Source: Paracentrotus lividus
Lineage: Eukaryota > Echinodermata > Echinoidea > Camarodonta > Echinidae
Length of the DNA stretch: 64,000 nt
Direction: 5' to 3'
Assembly: GCA_940671915.1 (NCBI GenBank)
Contig: CALNVZ010003426.1
Location: 39,613,490 to 39,677,489, forward strand
The notes beneath the pieces are model-generated. The model was not told the origin of the DNA. It saw only the letters and a program-made list of their open reading frames with translations, and ran no database searches. A program made the translations under genes and the position numbers. Every line of letters begins with the position of its first letter. Position 1 is the first letter of the stretch. Shown one piece after another: positions 47,302 through 57,163 of the stretch.

Positions 47302-47670
47302 GGGTGTGTTCACGGTCGATTTTTAAATTTAAACAGCAACATTGGTCCTAATCATACAAAATGCAATTATAAAACACAGATATAAAGAAAAGAAAACTGT
47401 GCATTCATGGTCCCCCATTCCCAGTTGTAAAAGTAAACGTCTTTCACATCTCCAATTGGATGAAAATTTATACACTGAAAAAAAGTGAAAGGTTTTGAAG
47501 TTTTGAAAGACGATCAGGTACGATTTTACGACCTTCATGACCTTGAGCATTGCGAATGCAAACTAAAACGTTAGATTTTGAGAGCGGGATATTTAAACCT
47601 TATCCACATGAAACCAACTCTTAAAAAAATGTTGCTGTTTAAATTTGAAAATCGACCAGGAACACACCCC
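47302..47670. mobile_element. Family B element, compact 0.37-kb copy
   Basis: The left end reads GGGTGTGTTCACGGTCGATT, continuing TTTAAATTTAAACAGCAAC. The right end is its inverted match (GTTGCTGTTTAAATTTGAAA then ATCGACCAGGAACACACCC), giving about 39 bp of near-perfect terminal inverted repeat. The interior shares ATAAAGA, TCCCCCATTCCCAG, AAAGTAAACGT and GACCTTGAGCATTGCGA with 23354-24140. Non-coding. Confidence 0.8.
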
Positions 47671-48131
47671 CAACTGACTTGCCACCCATCACAGTACCTC
47701 ACGCACATTGTACGGGTCTGATATTGAATTGAAGCAGGGGAGATGAGGAACACGGAGGGCAATTAGGCTAGGCTGGGCGCTGGTGACCTTGAACTTCATG
47801 CAGATTTGCATCCCAGACGAAAGGATTTTCAGCACCAATGAACAGAGTTGAGCCCCGAAATGGGGAGAAAATAGCAAAAGCTAGATCACATACATGTAGT
47901 GTTCAAATTTGCCAATGGAAGTTGGAACTCCATTGGTTAACTATATTCTAACCCCAATGCAAGAAATGTCAAGTAGCCGAGATAAAATCTGGAAATTCAA
48001 TGAAACTGAGCATTGCCTTGGGCTTGTACAATGTGTAATAAGGGAATAATAGGGCATCAATCCAATGCTTGTAGAGACAGATTGTTCGTAGGCCTATTGC
48101 ACAAGCAACCATCCACTTTCACAATACCATA
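47671..48131. other. No gene seen; higher-complexity patch at 47690-47870
   Basis: 47690-47870 is less AT-rich and contains TGACCTTGAAC, an SF-1/ERR-like extended half site on the minus strand (GTTCAAGGTCA). No open frame of interest. Confidence 0.35.
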
Positions 48132-48244
48132 CCAGGACAACTACCCCCAGAAAGAGGGTTAGGTGTAGAGTTAGGAGACAGATTTTTTAGGGGGAGGGAG
48201 GGACAGGTGTAGTCGTCTGCGGAGGGGGGAATTGTCCTAGAACC
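48132..48244. mobile_element. Family A foldback, copy 2
   Basis: CAGGACAACTACCCCC on the left. GGTTAGGTGTAGAGTTAGGAG in the core, then GGGGGAATTGTCCTAGAACC on the right. Confidence 0.65.
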
Positions 48245-48507
48245 TCACAATACATGAGGGCCTCCTGCTTCCCATCCATCCAGATTGCAAGCACAAAGTA
48301 GTCTGAATCTACAAGACTTTAATATGCTATGTAATGTAGCTGCTCATAATACTCGTTTGACACAGACATTGGAAATTTGACTTTCTTCCACCAATTTATT
48401 GTCAAATGGGCGTCGCTCGAGTACATAGACTAGTTTGCAGCCACAAACCCATGGTTTTTTCGCATATTGTGCTTTATGCAGAGTCTGAAGTAGCCCTTCA
48501 TGTACAT

Positions 48508-48660
48508 GTAATAATAATAATAATAATAGTTACATTTATATAGCGCTTAATACATACCGGTATATCCACCTTCGCATTTCTAAGTGCTAAAATTAGTGTT
48601 AACTACCCCGAAAGGTGCTCACAGCATTCAAGGAGTTGCTTCCTACTGGTAGGAGACTGG
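48508..48660. repeat. TTTATATAGCGC-type dispersed repeat, copy 2
   Basis: (AAT)n leads into GTTACATTTATATAGCGCTT, then CATTTCTAAGTGCTAAAATT and CTACCCCGAAAGGTGCTCAC. It shares its opening and core with 31641-31770. The AT-trinucleotide start resembles a retroelement tail. Class uncertain. Confidence 0.55.
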
Positions 48661-49809
48661 ATTTACTCATGAATGTACTGTAGCTGCTCTCACCTTAATA
48701 AATATTTGACACAGAAAGTGAGTTTGGGTCTAGTCTCCACCCTAAACAGTAATTTATGAAAATGTCAAATTTCAGTCTGTGCTTGCAGACTACGCCCATC
48801 CCATTCTACATGTACCCTCGCCCCGCCCCATCAACTGAATCCATGCATGTTCATCAGATCTCACTCTTTGACCTTGAACATAATAAAAGCACATTTACTT
48901 CACACAGGAGGAAGTCCATGTTCAATGAATTGTGCCTACAGGCATATGAATTATAATACAGTCTCGTCTATATATTGGTGCTCATTAAATTCCTAATAGA
49001 TCATAATATATGCAGCTATATGTACATGACATTGTAGTTGTGTATAATACAAAGTCTGTCCCAGGGTGTTAAAATTGTGTTACTAAAGTAGATTTGTGTT
49101 GTACATCATCAGATCATCTCTATCACATGGGTGATCTATAATCTCGTAATAATTTAGTATAGTTGAGTAATAATATGTAGGCCTATAGACAATGAAAATA
49201 ATAATACAATATTATAAATTTTCACATTGTATGTAGCACAAAATCTAATTTAATTTGGCCTGAGATCTTCAAATTTATACTGTACATGTACCAGTACAGT
49301 ACATTGTACAAGTGGATCTATTATTTGTTTCATTTGCTGGCACAATGTCAAGGTCATTAATTAATGTACATGTATATTAATTTGTACAGACAATGCAATG
49401 CAGTGTACAGGTTAAAATAAAAGAAGGCATTTGATCTACATGTACATGTACCTGCAATTATACTCATCAGATAATAACCATGACCTTGAACATATATGTA
49501 TTATACATACCGTACACAAGGCCTACAAAAAAACAAAAAAAACTGCTCATATACTACATACTAAACCCCAAGTTTTGTTTTTCCCTTGAAAAAACAACAT
49601 CAACTATTAAAGACCAACCCTACCGTTAACTTTGCCATAACTTCCATTGTATCCTGCCTTTCATTGGCTGTTGAGCAGTGTTGTCATAGCAATTACCATA
49701 GATGGCAGAGTTATAATATTCGAGAAGGCCCGGAAGTTGGAATAGAGCATGTTTAGGACCTAAGTTTTACGTCTCAAACAAGTATACATGTCAATTCAAA
49801 GTTTGAATC
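48661..49809. other. No gene seen; many ACATGTA words
   Basis: AT-rich sequence with several GTACATGTAC palindromes (49285, 49370, 49437). No domain-like open frame. Confidence 0.5.
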
Positions 49810-50910
49810 ATAATGAACCCCTAACAAAAAGTTTCGCAAATCGACTTTGGGCAATGACAACTTTTCAGATATGCTTAAGTTATCCCTGATATTCACACTA
49901 TTGGAAAGATAATTTATTCCCCTTTTTATTAATATCCTACAATGTATTTGTAATAATTGTGTCATGCTTAAATGCACGAAATATCAGAATATGGATAAAA
50001 GTAAAAAGTCAAATGTTGCAAAATGCATTTTTATTGATAAAATTGAATTCCAAAGCCCGACTTTAGGCCCTGGTAACTTTTGGGGTATTTGCTAATTTTA
50101 ATTGAATTTTATACCATTTTAAAGTTCATTTATTCCACTGTTCGATGATACCCTAATTGTAACAATATTGTTGTTCTTGTATGCACAGATCACCTGAATC
50201 TTAGGACAAGTCAGAAGTCAAATGTTGCAAATTGAATGCCTATTGTGAGTGTTATTGTCCGTTGCGAGTTACTGAATTTGAGCAATAACAATGCATTTTA
50301 CAACTTTTAACTTTTTACTTTGCTATATATCCATGAATTATGTGCATTCAAACATAATGTTACCATTGCAAATAGGGTATCAATAAAAAGAAGAATAAAT
50401 GAACTTTTCAATGCTATACAAATTGATAGTGATAAAACCCACATTAAAATGTATCAAGGTTCAAAGTTATGTGGCAGAACATTCAAACTGAACATTGTCT
50501 CTCGCTTTGCCTTGCATTCATGGGGTGTTCAGGGGTTCTGTGGACCCGGGCATGACATCACCATGACAAATTAGGTATCAATAAAAAGAGGAATAACTGA
50601 ACTTGACAATGGTCCAAATTCAATAAAAATTATAAATTACCCCAAAAGTTATTAGGGTTTAAAGTCGAGTTGCGGAACTTCAGTGTGATCAATAAAAGTG
50701 CATTTTACAACATTTGACGTTTTACTTTTCTCCATATTCTGATATTCTGTGCATTTAAGCATGACACACTCATTACAAATATGATATCAATAAAAAGGTG
50801 AATAAATTATCTTTTCAATGGTACGAAAATCAGGAATAACTTTAGCGCACCTTAAAAGTTATCATGGCCCAAAATAGAGTTGCAAAACTTTTTGGGAGGG
50901 GTTTATATTA
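49810..50910. mobile_element. 1.1-kb long inverted repeat with internal repeated units
   Basis: The left end ATAATGAACCCCTAACAAAA, followed by AGTTTCGCAAATCGACTTTGGG, is mirrored by the right end, which reads inward GGGCCATGATAAC and CAACTCTATTTTGGG. Within the arms, TATCAATAAAAAG, TTTTACTTTG, GTCAAATGTTGCAAA and AACTTTTCAAT recur every 200-250 bp in both orientations. The RNA could form a long double-stranded hairpin. Non-coding; it is either a foldback transposon or a hairpin locus. Confidence 0.72.
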
Positions 50911-50934
50911 GGCCTACATATTGTAAGTTGTCCA

Positions 50935-51265
50935 ACCCATTCTACGAATAACAAATTTGACCCTTGGGCAACCAAATTTGAAAGAAATGATCAAAGTAGT
51001 TGCCCGAGCTGGGCAACCACATTTTTGGGGGCGACTAATGTAAAGGCTTACATGACAGACTAAATGTATTGGGCTTTTGACCCTGTAAACATTAGGAGTT
51101 CATTGTAAATCGCATATTATGCGAAGTTTTTTACATAAAAATGAAATCTTTAATGTCGTCGTTGTTTTTGTTTTTGTCTTTTCGGCAGGGCAACCAGATT
51201 TTTCATTCGGGCAACCATTTTGGAGGAAAATAAAAAATTTGGTTGCCCTGAAGGGCAACTCCTAA
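50935..51265. repeat. Cluster of GGGCAACCA words in both orientations
   Basis: GGGCAACCAAATTT, GGGCAACCACATTT, GGGCAACCAGATTT and GGGCAACCATTTTG on the plus strand are interleaved with GTTGCCCGAG and GGTTGCCCTGAAGGGCAACT. This suggests a degenerate palindromic repeat. Confidence 0.5.
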
Positions 51266-51682
51266 AAGATGTTAGTGTTGAGTGTTGATATAGGCCTACA
51301 TGTAATTGAGACAAAAAGACAACCACTTCTTTCTTTTTGATTATGAAACAAAAATTGTTTTATTCCATGCAATAAATATCTCTGTGTAGTTTAGCTATAG
51401 GACTCCCCACACATTACTATTGCCAATGCCAGATACGGAGAGCACGGGCTTTGTCTTTGTCTGCAGAAATTGACATTGGGAGTCTTGTAAAGAATTCATC
51501 AGGATAGGCTGATGCTGCGTGGGGGGATAAAGAGCCTCTTGTTCGGCTGTCAAATAGATTACTATACGATAGGATTCCAAATCGGCAGACAGGGAGGATG
51601 AGTAGAGTAGAGTAGAGAGAGAAAAGAGAGGACATTTTACAGACAAACAAAAGCCCAGTTCATACTGTATACAGAAGAAAAA
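51266..51682. other. No gene seen; higher-complexity patch at 51400-51600
   Basis: 51400-51600 is less AT-rich and non-repetitive. It contains GGATAAAGAGCC and CTGTCAAATAGATTAC and could be regulatory. Two overlapping minus-strand frames (51395-51650) have no known domain. Confidence 0.3.
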
Positions 51683-51817
51683 CCCTGACAGCTACCCCTA
51701 AGAAATAAGGTTATGGTTTAGTGAGGAGTTAGGGGTATATTTTTTGGCAGGAGGTACATTTGTTGTGCATGTATTTGTCCAGGGGATAATTGTCCAGGGG
51801 GTAGTTGTCCTAGAACC
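51683..51817. mobile_element. Family A foldback, copy 3
   Basis: CCCTGACAGCTACCCCTAAG leads in. GTGAGGAGTTAGGGGTATATTTTT is in the core. GTCCAGGGGATAATTGTCC, then GGGGGTAGTTGTCCTAGAACC, close the element. Confidence 0.7.
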
Positions 51818-51929
51818 GTGTCACACAATACAGTAGCCCTACATCTTTATATGAAGGAGTGTTGTACATGTATCAAGTAAATATCAGCAAAATTATAATA
51901 ATAGGAGCAAGAAATTAAAGAATGAAATA

Positions 51930-52290
51930 TGGATAGGGAGGCAGAGAGAAAGATAAGAAACAGACAGACAGAAAGACAGACAAACAGACAGAAAGACATA
52001 CAATGTATTAAGACAGCTTGGGGGACAGACATTTGCAGCAGTTATAACTGAGAAGAAACAGACAAAAAGTTGAGAAAATGAAAGAGAATGAGACATGAGA
52101 GAAAGAGAGAGAGAGAACAGCTACATTGTACAGATCAATGCACATTTGCAGCTGGGATAATTGATAAAGAGACGGAGACAGACAGACAGAAAGACAGACA
52201 GAAAGAGAGACAGAGAGACATCGAGACAGAACAAGAGAGAGAGAGAAAAACTGAGGACTGATCAATGCACAGTTGCAGCTGGTATAATGA
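51930..52290 (+). repeat. GACA/GAGA-rich sequence with 110-130-bp repeated units
   Basis: GACAGACAGAAAGACAGAC tracts alternate with GAGAGAGA. ACATTTGCAGC or ACAGTTGCAGCTGG followed by TATAA or GATAAT recurs near 52029, 52141 and 52269, the last two preceded by GATCAATGC. Reverse-strand frames rich in Ser, Leu, Cys and Val are artefacts. Confidence 0.7.
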
Positions 52291-52669
52291 GCAATCCTTT
52301 CTGTGATTCATACAACTTCAATCTAATCCTGCTATCTAGAGCTAAACAGAAGTACCACAATCTAAAACCACAAAAATGCCTTCAGAATTAAAATCCAATT
52401 ATGTTGTAACTCCATGTACATGTAGGCATAATGATCAATGGCTTTAAAAAAGAAACCGTTTTGAAATTATGAACATTATGAGTATAAAAAGTAATATCAT
52501 TTGATTCTTGTATGGAACTGATATTTTTGAACAATTTTTTTAGATAATTGATTTTAACCACTTCAATTTGAATCATACTTTTTCTTTTGGGCAACATTGA
52601 TATAAAATATACTGTATGTAATTTGAAATGCATCACTTTTAAAGGGACGTATAATTGATAAAACATGGG
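52291..52669. other. No feature seen
   Basis: AT-rich sequence without notable motifs. Confidence 0.5.
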
Positions 52670-53030
52670 GAATTCACCTTATCTCGGGTGAAATGATAAC
52701 ATTCCAATCAGAGCCTGAGGCGTGTTGCGTAATCTTCAGCGCCAACCCGTCTGGAGCTAATCCGGTTAATCCTTCATGGCTAGACTAACTAACCAGAAGT
52801 CCGAAGTAAATCTAACCTATGTTTTGTTTTTGAAATGGAGTATTATACAAGTCCTCTCTTTGAATTAATACGAAAAGACCCGTTGAGAGTCTATAAACTA
52901 ATCCGAAGCTACTGACCCCATTGACTGACTGAATTCGGTAAACTTCGTCATGTTCGTGCTGTCCGAATGTTAATCCCCAGTAGGCCGACCCTTGCGTAAG
53001 CCTCACTGTAGATTGTGTATGAGTCAATGG
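52670..53030. promoter_or_regulatory. Candidate cis-regulatory module with four TAATCC (Otx/Gsc-type) sites
   Basis: TAATCC, the K50 homeodomain site, occurs at 52758-52763, 52767-52772, 52899-52904 and 52971-52976, all on the plus strand. A GATAAC word lies near 52694. With about 31% each of A and T and 19% each of C and G, about 0.07 plus-strand occurrences are expected in 219 bp. The block is complex, has little simple sequence and no long open frame. The site matches are direct; a regulatory role is inference. Confidence 0.4.
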
Positions 53031-53239
53031 AGCTCAAGAAAAACGCGCATTCCCAACGATCTCCGACTTGTGAGGGCCTTTAAATACGATATTGTTTATG
53101 GGCAAATAATCAAAACCCTTTGTGCGATGGCTCATACAGTAGGCTACATGTATTAAAAACACAGGAGGAAAGATGACATTCGTACTCAATGATCTACATG
53201 TACACTGCCAAGTAACCAGTAGATTCCCACTCCCTTTAT

Positions 53240-53300
53240 TTGACCTCTTGACCTTGACCATGACCTCCAATTGAACTTAAATAAAAATCAAGGCCGCTGG
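53240..53300 (+). repeat. Left member of a TGACCT-rich direct repeat
   Basis: TTTGACCTCTTGACCTTGAC leads into CTCCAATTGAACTTAA and AAAATCAAGG. The same order occurs at 53901-53960. The two flank the foldback at 53338-53807. The words are nuclear-receptor half sites, but the repeat may simply be an old dispersed element. Confidence 0.6.
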
Positions 53301-53337
53301 CAGTCGTCCATACCTTGTACATGGTAATGATTTCATC

Positions 53338-53807
53338 TGTATGGTAGAGGTACCTTAGTCCACGCAGTACATTAGTCCACGCACCCTAATACGCGCGATG
53401 AGACGCGGTATGTGCGCTTAATTTCTTGAACAATCAAGAAAACAATAAGCCTATCGGAGATATCACAAAAAATTTTGGGAAAAATCATTGGTTTCTTGTT
53501 TTTCTATGATTTCTGGAAATAATTAGGAATACACATTAGTGAGACATATAAGGAAAATTTACATTCACTTGCTGTATGTGCGTGGACTAATGTACCGTTC
53601 AGTTTTGGGGAAGAAAATTGACACGGTCGCGTAATCGACTCCAGCTGGCGCATTCACTAAATATTTCTGTCGAAATTTTCTCTAGAAATGTTCCTTAGAA
53701 TATATTACATTCATTGGAGGTTTTAAAAAAAATGATACAAATATAAAATTATTTTAGTGTTAGCAGTTGAAAACAAAGTGCGTGGACTAAGGTACCTCCA
53801 TCATACA
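53338..53807. mobile_element. Foldback element with four TGCGTGGACTAA sites
   Basis: The left end TGTATGGTAGAGGTACCTTA and the right end TAAGGTACCTCCATCATACA are inverted. TTAGTCCACGCA sits at 53355-53366 and 53372-53383, and its complement TGCGTGGACTAA at 53579-53590 and 53779-53790. About 470 bp, with no coding frame. The duplicated subterminal sites look like transposase-binding sites. Confidence 0.75.
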
Positions 53808-53900
53808 ATTGTCTGTCAATGCCAACTCTAGCATGGTATTCCATGGAAACTAATCCAGCCCTCCTCACCTGGCTACCCCCCCCCCTCCCTCTTTCTCCAT

Positions 53901-53960
53901 AAATGACCTTATGACCTTAACCTTGAACTCCAATTGAACTTAAGGCAAAATCAAGGTTGT
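53901..53960 (+). repeat. Right member of the TGACCT-rich direct repeat
   Basis: AATGACCTTATGACCTTAAC, CTCCAATTGAACTTAAGG and AAAATCAAGG repeat the order seen at 53240-53300. Confidence 0.6.
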
Positions 53961-53963
53961 GTG

Positions 53964-54389
53964 TCTGACTTGTTAGTCTCACCTCACAGAATCTGCAGAT
54001 TCGATTGATCCTCCAAACTTACAGTGTAAAGTTCAACATTCGAAAGCATTTTTTTCCAGAGGGAATGTCATGAAAGAAACCAAATGTCTACGGTTCAAAC
54101 CAAGTGTTACAATGTAGCCTACATGTACATGTACATACTGTAAAATACAAATTATGCAATTGCCTGTTCATACAAAGGCAAATCAATCATTCTCATATCG
54201 AACTGTGTATTAGCTGGCTTTTTAGTTAGTAGACTACCTTGACAATAGGTGGTTTCACACCTGCCCGATCTGGAAAAAGTTCCCGTAATCTCTTATCGGG
54301 TATTCTTACCCTGATCACAAACTACGCGTAATTTGCAAGTGTAGAACCAAACTATGCGTAATATTCCCGAAGATAAATTTCCTTCCTTG
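53964..54389. other. No feature seen
   Basis: AT-rich sequence with GTACATGTACATAC near 54123. Confidence 0.5.
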
Positions 54390-54690
54390 CCCTCTTTCCT
54401 TTATGTATTTCTTTATTTTTCCTTCTTTCCCCTCTTTCCTTACATATTTCTTTGTTTTTCCTTCCTTGCCCTCTAAATGTAATTCTTTATTTTTCCTTCT
54501 TTCCCCTCTTTCCTTACATATTTCTTTGTTTTTCCTTCCTTGCCCTCTAAATGTAATTCTTTGTTTTTCCTTCTTTCCCCTCTTTCCTTACATATTTCTG
54601 TGTTTTTCCTTGATTGCCCTCTTTCCTTTAATATGTATTTCTTTTTTTTTTTCCTTATGTTTTTCTTTGTTTTCTTATCTTCCTGCATGG
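54390..54690 (+). repeat. 74-bp pyrimidine-rich minisatellite, about 4 units
   Basis: Units contain TTTTTCCTTCTTTCCCCTCT and TTGCCCTCTAAATGTAATTC. CTCTAAATGT ends at 54480 and again at 54554, a period of exactly 74. Each unit is itself made of two similar halves. The Phe-Ser-Leu-rich frames on both strands are repeat translations. Confidence 0.88.
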
Positions 54691-55332
54691 TGTTAATCTC
54701 ACATCTTCACCTGGGTCATGTGTGGCAAATATAGATTGATATCTTGCCAGAAATGTCAGATAGGAAGGTCCACTGGTTGACTTTCAAAAGCATTCAGGAA
54801 ATTTATTTAAATTTTTTTAATATATGATACGGCGCAAGGTATGAATCCTCACTTCATTTTGAATTTAAATTGAAAAAAAAAACATATTATTTGTCTAGAC
54901 TCCAAAGTTCATGAACAGTATTCAGGCAGACATAAAGTGAAAAGGACTATAAGCAAGAGAATAAAGCTCTAGATGTCAGAAGCAATATATCAAAATAAAA
55001 GTACATGTACTGGTACACCTTTCGTGTAATTGCATAAAATATAATAGAATCGCATAAATCAGACAGAAAGCATATTAAAGCGGACTGACAACCATGCAAG
55101 AATAGTCTCTAAATCAGACTCTTTACCTACATGATATATGTACATGTAGGGCCTACAATGTAAATGCTTCAAGGGTAAAGTTAGAATTAAAGGGATTATT
55201 GAAGGTATAATGTAGGGGCCTACATGTGTATAATGTATGTTTCATCAAAGATACTTTCAGAAGTATATTTTTGTAAAGTATTCAACATTGTAAAAGTTTA
55301 CATGTACTGCAATTCTCTGTTTGCTTGGACTA
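54691..55332. other. No feature seen
   Basis: AT-rich sequence with ACATGTAGGGCCTAC words. Confidence 0.5.
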
Positions 55333-55982
55333 TTAAAGGAAACCAATACCCAAGGAAATAATCACTTTTATAGGAAAGAGGATATGAGAGAGCAATTAAA
55401 AAAAAGTTTCATCAAAATCGGTTATTAAATAAGAGAGTTATGGAGTTTGAAAAGGTTCTGTTGTACCTTCTATGGGGATTTTCCAAATTTGGGCAAACAC
55501 ATCGTTTCAAAATGGGCGCGATTTGTGTAGACAACTCTCCCACATTGGTTTTGCTACACTAGACATTTCAGATTTTTCCCCATTTTCTTATCCAAAAGTA
55601 TAGCTTACAGGTATCTCCTCCCGACATCTTTGAAGCCTCAACATTATGTATTGAGTGAAATATATTTTTCATGACATATTTGAAGCTCAGAAGTAAATAC
55701 TGACATATTATTTGAAAGAAAATAGGGAAATACTGAAAATTTCGTGCACAAAAACATATGGAGAGTTGTTCCAGTAAAATCGCGCCATTCTTTGAGAAAG
55801 CTGATTATGCCAATTTGAGGATACATTTATTACAACATAGAGGATAATATAATACAAGACTTTTCAAACCTCCATAACTTCTCTTATTCTAACTGGAACC
55901 TATTTTTTATGATACTTTTTTTTAATTGCTCCTCTCATTGGTCTTCATGTGATTATTTCCTTGGCGTATTTGTCCCTTTAAA
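55333..55982. mobile_element. 0.65-kb foldback DNA element, TTAAAGGRAMMAATAC ends
   Basis: The left arm begins TTAAAGGAAACCAATACCCA, then AGGAAATAATCAC, GAGAGCAATTAAAAAAAAGT and AAGAGAGTTATGGAG. The right arm repeats the same words in reverse complement and ends CGTATTTGTCCCTTTAA. The arms are over 100 bp. GGCGCGAT near 55515 and ATCGCGCC near 55782 also pair. No transposase. Confidence 0.8.
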
Positions 55983-57163
55983 GCCTAATTTTTTTAAGTC
56001 TGGTTACAGCGAAGTTTATACCAAGGGCTAAGCTTGGTCCAAGGATACAACCCATTGTTAGTTCTCAGAAAATTCAGACTCTGAACTCTTTCACAGAATA
56101 AGACATGACAAATAGTGTGGACCCGTAAACTAGGACAAGAAGAATAGTCTTTTTAGAGAAAACTAGCAATTTGTATGCCACTTAAGACTTGCTTTAATAG
56201 AGAGGCCTTAAATCAGTAATGTGGTTAAATGTCAACGGGGTACAGATCCAATTGATGGTGCCAAGAAGGAAACACCGGAGGTGGCCTTGCCGATAGTGGA
56301 CAAGTGTTAACTAAACTTAAGGTGTTCTCACTGTCTTAGACTTTCAGTCTCCAGATTACACTAGTGGAGGAATCCGCCAGAGTTGCTGGAAATTATGTTC
56401 GGTACATAATGGGGGTTCACTGGGTCACTGACGGTTGATCTGAATCACTCATATGAGTGTGGTGTGATCAGATAACTAAATTCGTTAACTTGCTATCAAT
56501 CTCGAGAAGCTCACAGGGCTCTGTCAGTTTCCCCCGTGGGTGGGTCCGCCAGAGATGGCAAAAAAGAGTCTGATATTTGAGACTAACTTCACCTCATAGG
56601 CCGATCTTTGGAGTTGATACAGCTAAAGGCTGCTTAAGTTAGGCTATGACCAAGAAGGTTTTAATAGAATTTTGTTTATTAGAAACACACATCAGTCAAA
56701 ATTTGAGTCTGTATACTTAGCCTACCACACATTATTGAAGGTTTTTCAATTTTAATACATGTGTCCCCTTTGTATAATTCTTCAGCTCTGCCCTGAAAAG
56801 ATGAAGTTTTTTTCTTTTTATTTCAGATCATTCTCTTTAAAGCTGGTCATAATTTAATGAACTCAATACTTTGAAAAATTGACAAAATACTAGAAGCTTA
56901 TTATAAAATTATAATCAAATATGAAGCCCGACTAGTACGAGAGAAGAACTTTCATTGATTTTACACGACAGTCTTGTCTTCTAAGGCTCAACGCAAATGC
57001 CCACAGGAAGCTCAAGGTCAATACTAAATTATAGATGAAACCAAGATTCCCAAACTCAATTAAACAATCCAAAACCTATCCTAATCTAATATCAGCTGGC
57101 GGTAGGCCACACTGATATTCAGCCTGAAAGATAGATGGAGAGACAGTTTGCAGCTCAGACTAT
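55983..57163. other. No gene seen; complex non-repetitive sequence to about 56650
   Basis: 56020-56650 is less AT-rich and free of simple repeats, with CCGCCAGAG words at 56368 and 56550 and GATCAGATAAC. It could be regulatory or unique intronic DNA. No open frame above 60 codons. Confidence 0.4.

Noticed and set aside
54403..54696. 97-codon Phe/Ser/Leu frame resembling a membrane protein
   Set aside because: Translation of a 74-bp pyrimidine-rich minisatellite.
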